22,561 bases of DNA from Alphaproteobacteria bacterium UBA1002 (GTDB taxonomy: Bacteria; Pseudomonadota; Alphaproteobacteria; Rickettsiales; UBA998). The stretch is from NCBI GenBank assembly GCA_002291845.1, contig DBAU01000018.1, positions 1 through 22,561 on the forward strand, written 5' to 3'. The translations under genes and the position numbers were made by a program. Below the pieces are notes generated by a model. The model saw only the letters and a list, made by a program, of their open reading frames with translations, did no database searches and was not told the DNA's origin. Below, piece after piece: positions 7,483 through 14,739 of this stretch; position 1 is the first letter of the stretch; each line of letters starts with the position of its first letter.

Positions 7483-8703
7483 ATGAAAAATATCTCTTCG
7501 CCCCGCAGCTCGCTGGTGCGCGCCATCGAGCGTTTCTTTTCCCGCAAGCAGCAGGTATCATCGCGGTTCTATCCGGCCTTTCAGGCGTTCGTGCAGCCGC
7601 CGGGAAGCGCGGTGTGGAGCGGGCGCAATTATCTGCGCTTTGCCGAGGAAGCCTATCGGCGTAACGTGGTGGCCCATCGCGCCATCGCGATGATTGCACG
7701 CGGTGCGGCCAGTGTGCCGCTGCGTGCCTTGGAGCGTGGAGCGGATGGGGTGCGCCGCCCGGTCTCTGATCAGGTTCTGCCGCGCCTGCTTAGCCAGCCA
7801 AGCCCCCTATTGCCGGGGCAGTCATTCTTTGAGCATCTCTACAGCTACCGTCTCATTGGTGGCAATGCGTTTATTCTTGCCGTCGGTCCGGCCGGAGAGC
7901 CGCCGCGCGAGCTGCATCTGCTGCGCCCGGACCGGGTGCAGATTATCACTGGCAGTGGTGGTTTGCCCTCGGCGTATCGCTACAAGGTCGATCAGGAGGA
8001 GCGTGATTATCCGGTGGATCGTCTCACCGGTGCCTCGCGGATATTACATCTGAGGGACTTCCACCCCAGCCATGACTGGCACGGCCTTTCTCCAGTCGAG
8101 GCGGCCGCGTATAGCATCGATCAGCATAATCAGGCGGCGGCATGGAACCAGTCATTGCTGCAAAATGGGGCGCGGCCAAGCGGTGCGCTGGTGGTCAAAA
8201 TGGAAGGCGGGGCACTCTCGGAGGAGCAATTCACCCGCCTGAAGCAGCAGGTGGATGAACAGTTCAGCGGACCGGAGCAGGCAGGCCGCCCCATGTTGCT
8301 GGAAGGCGGGCTGGACTGGAAGGAAATGAGCCTCTCGCCGCGAGATATGGATTTCATTCAAGCCAAGCATTCTGCCGCTCGTGATATTGCGTTGGCATTC
8401 GGCGTGCCGCCACAGCTGTTGGGGATTCCTGGCGATAATACCTATACGAATCTAGCGGAAGCACGACTGGCGCTATGGGAGCAAACCATCCTTCCGTTGG
8501 TCCACGGTACCCTGAACGCACTCGAAGGGTGGCTAGGTCCGCAATTCGGCCTGCGTTTAGATCTGGTGCCGGATACGGATCACATCAGTGCGCTGGCCCC
8601 TCGCCGTGAAAGCCTTTGGGAACGCCTGCGTTATGCGGATTTCCTCAGTGAGGATGAAAAGCGGGCGGCTGTGGGCTATCCGCCGCGTGGAACCATGCAT
8701 TAA
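7483..8703 (+). CDS. HK97-family portal protein
   Basis: A 406-aa portal, counterpart of RcGTA g3. Twelve copies form the ring at one capsid vertex through which DNA enters and to which the neck attaches. Family features are the early AEEAYRRNVVAHRAIAMIAR helix, the DFHPSHDWHGLSPVEAAAYS wing/clip region and the C-terminal signature IPGDNTYTNLAEARLALWEQ that precedes the crown. The length is typical. The ATG at 7483 is preferred because AAAGG lies 6 bp upstream; the ATG two codons earlier would sit directly on that site. Only 16 bp separate it from the prohead protease gene, suggesting one transcript. Confidence 0.95.
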   Translation: MKNISSPRSSLVRAIERFFSRKQQVSSRFYPAFQAFVQPPGSAVWSGRNYLRFAEEAYRRNVVAHRAIAMIARGAASVPLRALERGADGVRRPVSDQVLPRLLSQPSPLLPGQSFFEHLYSYRLIGGNAFILAVGPAGEPPRELHLLRPDRVQIITGSGGLPSAYRYKVDQEERDYPVDRLTGASRILHLRDFHPSHDWHGLSPVEAAAYSIDQHNQAAAWNQSLLQNGARPSGALVVKMEGGALSEEQFTRLKQQVDEQFSGPEQAGRPMLLEGGLDWKEMSLSPRDMDFIQAKHSAARDIALAFGVPPQLLGIPGDNTYTNLAEARLALWEQTILPLVHGTLNALEGWLGPQFGLRLDLVPDTDHISALAPRRESLWERLRYADFLSEDEKRAAVGYPPRGTMH

Positions 8704-8719
8704 GTGAAGGGGAGAAGGG

Positions 8720-9298
8720 ATGAAGCCTTACCAGAAAAAAGTAGCCTCACATCGTCACCATACCCTCCAGCTGGCGATGCGGCTGGAGGTAAAATCGCTG
8801 GATGAATCCGGTGTATTTGCCGGGTATGGCAGCGTGTTTAATATGGTGGATAGCCAGCGTGATGTGGTGTTGCCAGGTGCGTTTACGGAAACGCTCGCCC
8901 GCCGCGGCAGTGACGTCAAGTTGCTTTGGCAGCATGATGTGCGCGAGCCCATCGGGCGTATTGAGGCCCTGCGCGAAGACGGGCAGGGGCTCTATCTGCG
9001 TGGGCGGTTACTGCTTGAAGTGGCGCGTGCGCGGGAAGCTTACGCGCTGATGAAAGCCGGGGTGCTTTCAGGCCTTAGTATTGGCTACTCACCGGTGCGC
9101 TACCGCACCGACCCGGATACGGGGGTGCGCATGCTTTCTCAACTGGACTTATGGGAGGTGAGTCTGGTCACGTTCCCAGCCAATGAGGCTGCGCGTGTCA
9201 CGGTAGTGAAACAGGAGCCAGTTTCTCCAGCCGCACTGGCGCGTATGCATAGGGCCTTACTACACGCCTTGCAGGCGTTACGCCAGATGACGCCTTAG
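8720..9298 (+). CDS. HK97-family prohead protease
   Basis: A 192-aa serine protease with the herpesvirus-assemblin-like fold (family S78), counterpart of RcGTA g4. It trims the N-terminal delta domain of the capsid protein during head maturation. Visible motifs are FAGYGSVFN (33-41), LWQHD with the catalytic His H72, and VLSGLSIGYSP (115-125), where S120 (or S117) is the candidate nucleophile, then LWEVSLVTFPAN (144-155). The ribosome binding site GAGAAGGG abuts the ATG. The gene follows the portal by 16 bp, and its stop overlaps the stop of the opposite-strand gene that follows. In RcGTA and HK97 the capsid gene comes next; here it is 1.6 kb further on. Confidence 0.95.
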   Translation: MKPYQKKVASHRHHTLQLAMRLEVKSLDESGVFAGYGSVFNMVDSQRDVVLPGAFTETLARRGSDVKLLWQHDVREPIGRIEALREDGQGLYLRGRLLLEVARAREAYALMKAGVLSGLSIGYSPVRYRTDPDTGVRMLSQLDLWEVSLVTFPANEAARVTVVKQEPVSPAALARMHRALLHALQALRQMTP

Positions 9299-9777
9299 GC
9301 GTTTCCACTAAAACTTCCGCCGTTTACCGTGGCATGCAGAATTTCATGCCCCACGCCGGCTTCTGGAAAAATCCGGGTTTGCGGACAATTTGCGTCAAGG
9401 ATGCATTTCAATGCATCAAAACCAGTATCAAAGGCATTGGAAAGTAGCTGATACGTCGCCGTCCCAACATTGCTTTGCAGGCTTTCTAAGGCATGGGCCA
9501 GCCGCTCATACATATCAAACTGGCGGGTAAGCTGGATCGCCGCCTCTAGTTTTCTGGCAGGAGAAAGGTCAGAAAATTCAGGGTGCTTGGCCGCCCGCTC
9601 CAGTGCCTGGGTGATGGTGCGTACGGTCTGATTCTGTGGGGATTGTGCGCCATGGCCGTGCACATGAGCATATGCCTCACGGGCTAGAAGCTGGCTGTCG
9701 GCAAGGGAAGCGCTGGGGGAGGCAGATACGTGGGAAAACGCGAAACCAAATGAAAGTGCATCCCCCGCTGCCGTCAT
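9295..9777 (-). CDS. Hypothetical protein inserted in the head cassette, 160 aa
   Basis: An unrecognised soluble protein. It begins with a Ser/Ala-rich segment, has a helical centre (LSPARKLEAAIQLTRQFDMY and ERLAHALESL), two cysteines near CILDANC, and a Gly-rich end. No signal peptide or membrane segment is clear. The start ATG has GGGGCAGG just upstream. The gene is antisense to its phage neighbours and shares four bases of stop codon with the protease gene, so the junction is very tight. It is followed upstream by a 191-bp region and an ABC permease gene on the same strand. Being on the minus strand it is unlikely to be expressed with the head genes. Confidence 0.65.
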   Translation of the reverse strand: MTAAGDALSFGFAFSHVSASPSASLADSQLLAREAYAHVHGHGAQSPQNQTVRTITQALERAAKHPEFSDLSPARKLEAAIQLTRQFDMYERLAHALESLQSNVGTATYQLLSNAFDTGFDALKCILDANCPQTRIFPEAGVGHEILHATVNGGSFSGNA

Positions 9778-9842
9778 ACCTGCCCCAACTTTACTTTTTT
9801 TTAATATTTTCAGTCTAGGTTCGTGAAACTTTTCTTATCAGT

Positions 9843-9935
9843 ACCGTTACAAAAGATGTAAACGGTTAGAAAAATTGCGACCTATTTGTGGATAGATTAG
9901 TGCAAGTCACTGGAAACTTACAAGTGCTACTTGCA
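9843..9935. promoter_or_regulatory. Inverted repeats upstream of the 160-aa gene
   Basis: In this 191-bp spacer I see an ACCGTT...AACGGT pair (9843-9866, inner ACA/TGT also complementary with a one-base bulge), then a TGCAAGT...ACTTGCA pair (9901-9907 and 9929-9935) with an extra CAAGT half-site at 9921-9925 that forms CAAGT-gct-ACTTG. Such clustered half-sites suggest operators. No promoter boxes are certain. Confidence 0.3.
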
Positions 9936-9968
9936 ACAAATTCGCAAAAAAAGTTAACGCGGGGCGGG

Positions 9969-10793
9969 CTAGCTCTTTAACCGCCAGCCGCGAGAAATGC
10001 AGCGTTGGGTGACCCAAATCAGGAAAATATTTACCAACGCCAAGGTGATAACACCCGTCATCACATTCCCGTCCGCGTGGCCAGTCAGTGCATAACGGAA
10101 CCCGTCAATCATATAAAAGAAGGGATTGAGATGGCTGATATGCTGCCAGAATTCCGGCAGACGGTGGATGGTGTAGAAGGTACCGGAAAGGAACGACAGG
10201 GGTGTCACGATGTAATTGGTGAGCGCCGCCATCTGGTCAAACGATTGGGCAATGATGCCGCCCAGAATTCCGAGTGATGCCAGCATCATACTGGAAGCAA
10301 GCACATAATAAAGCATCAGCGGCAGCGAGTGCAGCGAAGGCTCCACGAACACATAAACCGCGGCGGCGACCGCGATGCCTACCACAGCGCCACGTGCCAC
10401 CCCGCCAAATACCATCGCGGCGACCACCTCGAAGCCTTTAAATGGCGGCATCAGCAAATCGATGATGACACCCTGGACCTTCGCCAGCATCAGTGAAGAG
10501 GAGCTGTTTGCAAAGGCATTCTGGACAATCGCCATCATGATGAGGCCGGGTGCGACGAAGCGATCGAACGCTAATCCTTCAACCATGTCCTGACGTCGGC
10601 CCATGGCCAGATTCAATACGGCCAGAAAAAGGAGCGTGGTGATAACGGGTGCTAGAATGGTTTGGTTCCACACTTTCGCAAAACGCCAGACCTCTTTTTT
10701 GGTCAGCGTGGCGATGCCGAGCCAATGGATGCCGCCAATACGGGGATGAAAGTGGGCGGGGGTGGGCGCTTTGGATGCAGGGGCATTAGTCAT
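9969..10793 (-). CDS. ABC-2 type transporter permease
   Basis: A 274-aa polytopic membrane protein of the ABC-2 permease family (YadH/NodJ-like). After a polar N-terminus with KKEVWRFAKVWNQTILAPVI (32-51) come about six hydrophobic segments. The typical PLSFLSGTFYTIHRLPEFWQ motif and the NPFFYMIDGFRYALTGHADG segment near the C-terminus are both present. It would form the channel of an exporter for a lipid-linked or polysaccharide-type substrate, or a drug. ABC-2 permeases need an ATPase, usually the adjacent gene; none is in the window. The gene lies antisense between the prohead protease and the capsid gene, an unusual place for a transporter. Confidence 0.9.
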   Translation of the reverse strand: MTNAPASKAPTPAHFHPRIGGIHWLGIATLTKKEVWRFAKVWNQTILAPVITTLLFLAVLNLAMGRRQDMVEGLAFDRFVAPGLIMMAIVQNAFANSSSSLMLAKVQGVIIDLLMPPFKGFEVVAAMVFGGVARGAVVGIAVAAAVYVFVEPSLHSLPLMLYYVLASSMMLASLGILGGIIAQSFDQMAALTNYIVTPLSFLSGTFYTIHRLPEFWQHISHLNPFFYMIDGFRYALTGHADGNVMTGVITLALVNIFLIWVTQRCISRGWRLKS

Positions 10794-10843
10794 GCACCAT
10801 AGATAGACTGCTGAGCGGCAGAATCAAGACATGTGCGTGCGCG

Positions 10844-10856
10844 GTGAAAGTTTCAC
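10844..10856. promoter_or_regulatory. Short palindrome in the divergent permease/capsid spacer
   Basis: GTGAAA-G-TTTCAC, a perfect 6-bp inverted repeat with a one-base centre, in the 125-bp region between the divergent permease and capsid start codons. It could be an operator, but a 6-bp palindrome can arise by chance. Confidence 0.25.
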
Positions 10857-10918
10857 ACTTCCCGGCCTGCTGGTTGTGACGGACCATCGCGGCATCATCA
10901 AGCAAAGGAGAACCTTCG

Positions 10919-12121
10919 ATGAGCCTGAACGAAATCACGGACTGCGTACATCAACTGGGCAATGCCTGGGAGCAGTTTAAAGATGTTAATGAAGCCCGCC
11001 TGCGTGAGATAGAGCGCAAAGGCTTTGCAGACCCACTCTTTGACGACCAGCTGCGAAAAATCAATCTTGCGATGGACCAGCATAAGGAACGCATGGACCG
11101 CATCGAAACCATGCATGGGCGTCCCGGCGCATCCGGTGCAGTGGGCGAGAAGAGCCTTAGTCGTTACGACACGCAATACAAGCAGGCGTTCCAGAATTAC
11201 CTGCGCAAGGGAATGGATGGCGGGCTGGAGCATCTGCAGACCAAGGCGCTCTCGGTTACCGGCGATGGCACGGATGGTGGTTTCCTCGTCACCGACGAGA
11301 TGAATCAGGCGATTCTTTCCATCGTGCGGGAAAGCTCGCCGATGCGCCAGCTGGCCAGTGTGGAGACCATCTCCAGCGATTCGCTCGACATCATCGAGGA
11401 TACCACTGATATGGCGGCGAGCTGGATTGCCGAAACCGGGGCGCGGGTGGATACCAATACTGCGACCATCGGTAAGCACACTATCCCGGTGCACGAACTG
11501 TATGCCCAGCCAAAAGCTACCCAAAAACTGGTGGATGACAGCTCGGTGAATATTGAACAGTGGGTAGCCGAGAAGGTAGCCGATAAGTTCGCTCGCCTGG
11601 AATCCACGGCATTTATCTCCGGCGATGGGAACGGTAAGCCGAAGGGGATTCTCTCCTATGCCGCCGGGACCAACTGGGGGCAGGTCGAGCAGATCAATTC
11701 CGGGACGGCCGGGGTGGTTACGGAGGCGGGTCTCATCAAGCTGTTTTATGCGTTGAAGGAGCAGCACGCCCGCCGCGCCAGCTTCCTGATGCATCGCAGT
11801 GTGGTGCAGGCAGTGCGCTTGCTGAAATCACCGACGTCGGATCAGTATCTGTGGCAGCCGGGCATTTCCGCCGGCGCGCCGGAGACGCTTTTGGGGATTC
11901 CGGTCTATCACGCGGCGGATATGCCAGTAGCGACTGCCAACGCCCTCGCCGTGGCGGTGGGGGATTTCAAGGCCGCGTATCTGGTGGTGGACCGTGTGGG
12001 CATCCGTATCCTGCGTGATCCGTTTACCGATAAACCCTTCATCAAGTTCTACACCACCAAACGCGTCGGCGGCGAAGTGGTGAACTACGAAGCGGTTAAA
12101 CTGCTGAAACTGGCGGTATAG
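10919..12121 (+). CDS. HK97-fold major capsid protein
   Basis: A 400-aa major capsid protein, counterpart of RcGTA g5. The first 70 residues are a charged, coiled-coil-like delta domain (an internal scaffold). The mature domain appears to begin near TKALSVTGDGTDGGFLVTDE (108-126), the usual start of HK97-fold capsids, so the prohead protease probably cuts shortly before. Further signatures are SGDGNGKPKGIL, the VAVGDFKAAYLVVDR beta-strand and a C-terminal VGGEVVNYEAVKLL. AAAGGAGA upstream of the ATG is a strong ribosome binding site. The gene has its own upstream spacer shared with the divergent permease, so it must be started separately from the portal and protease. Confidence 0.96.
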   Translation: MSLNEITDCVHQLGNAWEQFKDVNEARLREIERKGFADPLFDDQLRKINLAMDQHKERMDRIETMHGRPGASGAVGEKSLSRYDTQYKQAFQNYLRKGMDGGLEHLQTKALSVTGDGTDGGFLVTDEMNQAILSIVRESSPMRQLASVETISSDSLDIIEDTTDMAASWIAETGARVDTNTATIGKHTIPVHELYAQPKATQKLVDDSSVNIEQWVAEKVADKFARLESTAFISGDGNGKPKGILSYAAGTNWGQVEQINSGTAGVVTEAGLIKLFYALKEQHARRASFLMHRSVVQAVRLLKSPTSDQYLWQPGISAGAPETLLGIPVYHAADMPVATANALAVAVGDFKAAYLVVDRVGIRILRDPFTDKPFIKFYTTKRVGGEVVNYEAVKLLKLAV

Positions 12122-12306
12122 GCACATAACGCGCCAGCGAATACTTGCGCGGAGTATTGCAGAAGGGAGGGGGCAAGTTGCATGCGTGTGTCTCCTCCCA
12201 TTTGCACAAGGTTCGTTATGCTTTTGCTATGCCGGTCTTCGGCTCGCCCGTGCGGCTGGTGAGAAATGCCTTCCATGGCTCACCCCTTAACACAGCAATA
12301 ATATCA
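12122..12306. other. Intergenic region after the capsid gene
   Basis: 185 bp between the convergent capsid gene and the 162-aa gene. It contains one small inverted repeat (AATACT...AGTATT near 12141) and a T-run near 12308. No convincing terminator or gene is seen. Confidence 0.35.
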
Positions 12307-12795
12307 TCAATTTTTTTTGACGAGGGTCTGGCGCTTGGCCGTCAGGCCGCATTTTTCCATTTCATTCATCTCATCTGAGCCATCTAGATGGATGCTTTTT
12401 AACCCTTCGTTTAGGTAACTAAACTGATTCGCCAGATCAGCGGAACGCTTCATAAACTGCTCTGCCGCTGCGCTGGCGCTAAAGGTTGGCTTATGGGTGA
12501 GGGGATCTCTGTCCAGCAAAGATTTATATGGATACGCAAGCTTCTCCAGTAGCCGATTGGCGCACTGAATGGCGTCGTTTGCAAGTGAAAAGGTAAACTG
12601 GCGCGCGGGGTCACGTTCCTGCTCCAGCGAGCCTTCAAGCATCGGTTGCGCCTCATTTAGCACGCGAAGCAGGTGGTCGGGGGATACTGCCGCCAACATA
12701 TTATTTTCTATTGACGTTAAAGACGTAGCGCTATTGCCTCCTGATGTGCCCTCAGGAGCGCCTGCCGGTTGTTGAAGAATACGCCTAAGATCCAC
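12307..12795 (-). CDS. Hypothetical protein inserted in the head cassette, 162 aa
   Basis: An unrecognised soluble helical protein. It has a Gly/Ser/Pro-rich N-terminus, a helical centre (LLRVLNEAQPMLEGSLEQER), a FSLANDAIQCANRLLEKLAY helix, and a charged C-terminus ending LVKKN. The open frame extends upstream to a TTG at 12885, but those extra 30 residues look non-coding. I prefer the GTG at 12793-12795, which has AAAAAGG 8 bp upstream. It is antisense between capsid and connector genes and divergent from the gene at 12999. A match to the other antisense insert (9295-9777) was looked for and not found, though size and position are similar. Confidence 0.6.
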   Translation of the reverse strand: MDLRRILQQPAGAPEGTSGGNSATSLTSIENNMLAAVSPDHLLRVLNEAQPMLEGSLEQERDPARQFTFSLANDAIQCANRLLEKLAYPYKSLLDRDPLTHKPTFSASAAAEQFMKRSADLANQFSYLNEGLKSIHLDGSDEMNEMEKCGLTAKRQTLVKKN

Positions 12796-12864
12796 AGGTG
12801 TAGCCTTTTTTGTTCTTATTATTTTCTTCGCCAGGCACGTATTAACACGAAAATTGTTACAGTT

Positions 12865-12931
12865 TTTGTGCCATGGGCGGCACAAATGAGGGTTTTAAGG
12901 GAATTTGGAGGGGTAAATTTACCTTTGTGCC
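12865..12931. promoter_or_regulatory. Cluster of palindromic sites, candidate operator region
   Basis: Between divergent genes lie TTTGTGCC-atgggc-GGCACAAA (12865-12886, perfect 8-bp arms), a perfect 12-bp palindrome GGTAAATTTACC (12912-12923), and immediately after it a third TTTGTGCC half-site (12924-12931). Three copies of one 8-mer in 67 bp, placed upstream of both genes, is what a dimeric repressor or activator site would look like. No regulator gene is adjacent. Confidence 0.5.
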
Positions 12932-12998
12932 CCCATTTGCTTGATTCCGCGCTAGGATTGCGCTAGCGTCAATAAAAGTTAAGAAGCAGAGGGTTGCC

Positions 12999-13343
12999 GT
13001 GGTCAAGCTAAGCCGTTCCGAACAGATCATTGCGGAAAAAACCGTCTGTGTACTTCTGGTGCGGGGTGAAAATCCCGATGGTCAGCCCATCTATGCGTAT
13101 GTCGCCGTTCGTGCGGACAAGCTGGAAGAATTCATGGCCGCGCAGAAAAGCGGTCTGTTTTACCCGGAGGATTTTGGCATCATCGTGGAGTCCGGCGAAG
13201 GTGAGCCATCCGACGAGGTGCGTGAGCGGATGGAGCGTGAGTACGGCTTCAATCATGCCCAGATGCTTGATATTCCCAATGCGGAAGAAGCCGGGCAATT
13301 GACCCAGAACATTGTTTCTGCCCGCCCCGATCCGGCGGAGTAG
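12999..13343 (+). CDS. Small protein paralogous to the dapE-linked 90-aa protein
   Basis: A 114-aa protein starting at GTG, with AGAGGG 5 bp upstream. It shares with the 90-aa product of 3016-3288 the motifs YAY (32-34), EEFMAAQKSG (43-52), EDFG (57-60), GEGEP (66-70) and REYGF (80-84), then has an extra 30-residue tail. The family is unknown to me. Its core may be a small alpha/beta fold. It is in the phage-gene orientation, 101 bp before the connector gene, and is preceded by a cluster of palindromes that may control it. It could be a host gene captured by the cassette, or part of a regulatory pair. Confidence 0.75.
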   Translation: MVKLSRSEQIIAEKTVCVLLVRGENPDGQPIYAYVAVRADKLEEFMAAQKSGLFYPEDFGIIVESGEGEPSDEVRERMEREYGFNHAQMLDIPNAEEAGQLTQNIVSARPDPAE

Positions 13344-13399
13344 CGTCTTTCACAAAAAATCTCCCTTCCTGCCTGTGCCGTTACATGGTGTCCTGTTGT

Positions 13400-13422
13400 A
13401 CGAGCCCTATTGAGGGGCTCGT
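13400..13422 (+). terminator. Hairpin between the 114-aa gene and the connector gene
   Basis: ACGAGCCC (13400-13407) and GGGCTCGT (13415-13422) form an 8-bp GC-rich stem with a 7-nt loop, followed by TTTGATT. The T-tract is weak, so it may act as a partial terminator or as a leader hairpin; it lies 22 bp before the connector start codon. Confidence 0.45.
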
Positions 13423-13444
13423 TTGATTCACACAGGAAACTTCC

Positions 13445-13993
13445 ATGCTCCCTTCGACTCCTGCGCCTGCGCGCACGCTTATGCGTACCGTGCCTCCTAT
13501 TGCCGAGCCACTGACGCTGGCCGAAACAAAACTCTATCTGCGCGTCGATCACGCGGATGATGACACGGCGCTGGGGCGGATGATTCAAACCGCACGTGAG
13601 GCAGCGGAGGCATATCTTGGCCGCTCACTGATGACGCAGGATTGGCAGCTGGATCTGGCGGAGGGGCTGGAGGATGCTGTCTGGCTGCCACGCGGCCCGG
13701 TGCAATCGATTCTGTCCGTGCAACGCATCGCGGAGACCGGGACGGTACTGGAAACATTACCCACAGACGTGTACCACCTCAACCCACCGCGCACGTTTCT
13801 GCTGCCGCACCTGAGCATCGCCGAGGCAGTGCGAATTGTGTACCGCACGGGCTATGCCGCTGCAGAGGCCATACCCGCCGCCATTCGTCAGGGCTTACTC
13901 ATACATATCAGCGCATTATACGAAGGCGTCGGCGGCGGATTTCCGGATGCCTGTGCCGCGCTTTATGCATCGTTTCGTGAGCGCCGGCTATGA
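13445..13993 (+). CDS. Head-tail connector protein (gp6-like)
   Basis: A 182-aa adaptor of the phage head-tail connector family (HK97 gp6 / phiE125 gp8 type), counterpart of RcGTA g6. It forms a ring under the portal. The signature N-terminal EPLTLAETKLYLRVDHADDD (20-39) and following EAAEAYLGRSLMTQDW, the LPRGPVQSILSVQRI strand region and the C-terminal helix with ALYE are all recognisable. AGGAAAC a few bases upstream supports the start ATG. The stop overlaps the next start by 4 bp, indicating translational coupling. The 13445-15150 genes are the tightest block of the cassette. Confidence 0.93.
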   Translation: MLPSTPAPARTLMRTVPPIAEPLTLAETKLYLRVDHADDDTALGRMIQTAREAAEAYLGRSLMTQDWQLDLAEGLEDAVWLPRGPVQSILSVQRIAETGTVLETLPTDVYHLNPPRTFLLPHLSIAEAVRIVYRTGYAAAEAIPAAIRQGLLIHISALYEGVGGGFPDACAALYASFRERRL

Positions 13994-14322
13994 GTAGCTC
14001 TGCTCCCTCGCGTTTACCGCACCGACTGATTCTGCAAGCACCGGCTCATGTGGCGGATGGTCTGGGTGGACAGACCCTGCAATGGACACAGACGGCCATC
14101 CTGTGGGGAGAGGTACAGACCCCGGGCCGTTTGCAGGCGTTAGAGCCGGGCGATGCCGGGCAGGCAGTTCCCCGTGCGCAGGTGACCATCCGCATCCGTC
14201 GCCGTAGCAGCGGCCTGGTTGCCGGCCATCGCCTGTGCTGGGGGACGCGGTGTTTTCTATTACAGGCCATACGCGATGACGGGCGCTCGCGTTATGTCGA
14301 ACTGGTGACGGAGGAAGCCTGA
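13990..14322 (+). CDS. Head-tail adaptor (head-tail joining protein)
   Basis: A 110-aa protein of the phage head-tail joining family (PF05521-like), counterpart of RcGTA g7. It begins RLPHRLILQAP and carries the family pattern of an early beta-barrel with WTQTAILWGEVQ (31-42), then VTIRIRRRSSGLVAGHRLCW with the RIR strand and the final FLLQAIRDDGRSRYVELVTE. It links the connector ring to the tail stopper. Its start overlaps the connector stop by 4 bp and its stop overlaps the next start by 1 bp, so the three genes are translated together. Full length, no defect seen. Confidence 0.93.
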   Translation: MSSSAPSRLPHRLILQAPAHVADGLGGQTLQWTQTAILWGEVQTPGRLQALEPGDAGQAVPRAQVTIRIRRRSSGLVAGHRLCWGTRCFLLQAIRDDGRSRYVELVTEEA

Positions 14323-14723
14323 TGGCCACGGCGTATGAAGCTCTGCAAAAAGCACTCTATGCTCGTTTGACAACCCATCCCGGCGTGCAAGCGCGGGTGA
14401 CAGGAGTATTCGATCAGATTTCCGCCAAGGTGGCGTTTCCCTACCTGCTCTTTGGCGACGCCACGGGGGAGGAGGCCTCCACGGCGGGCACCACGCTTCA
14501 GCGGGTCAGTCTGGCGTTGATGATCCTCTCCGATGCGGCGGGGCGGGCGGAGTCCCTAGCGCTGCAGGCAGAAGTAGAAGCCGCGCTGGCCACGCCGCTG
14601 GTACTAACGGACGGCTGGCAGTGCACGGCGCTTTATTGCACCCGTGCCGAGGCGCAGACATTGGACGGCGGACGCCGCCGTCGCGTGACGCTCAGGCTCG
14701 AGGCCTGGCTGGAAAAACCTTGA
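14322..14723 (+). CDS. DUF3168 tail-completion protein (gp17-like)
   Basis: A 133-aa protein matching the DUF3168/tail terminator family, counterpart of RcGTA g8. The opening YEALQKALYARLTTHPGVQA, FDQISAKVAFPYLLFGDATG and a late LRLEAWLEKP are family hallmarks. These proteins cap the head-proximal end of the tail tube. It begins on the TGATG overlap with the adaptor gene and is followed after 16 bp by the tail-tube gene. Confidence 0.92.
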   Translation: MATAYEALQKALYARLTTHPGVQARVTGVFDQISAKVAFPYLLFGDATGEEASTAGTTLQRVSLALMILSDAAGRAESLALQAEVEAALATPLVLTDGWQCTALYCTRAEAQTLDGGRRRRVTLRLEAWLEKP

Positions 14724-14739
14724 TACGGAGCCTTGACGC

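Noticed and set aside
10898..11794. 298-aa minus-strand frame across the capsid gene
   Set aside because: It lies fully antisense to a well-supported capsid gene; its long Arg/His/Gly-rich frame is a by-product of GC-rich codon use.
12145..12378. Plus-strand 77-aa frame after the capsid gene
   Set aside because: No ribosome binding site, overlaps the antisense 162-aa gene and has no recognisable protein pattern.
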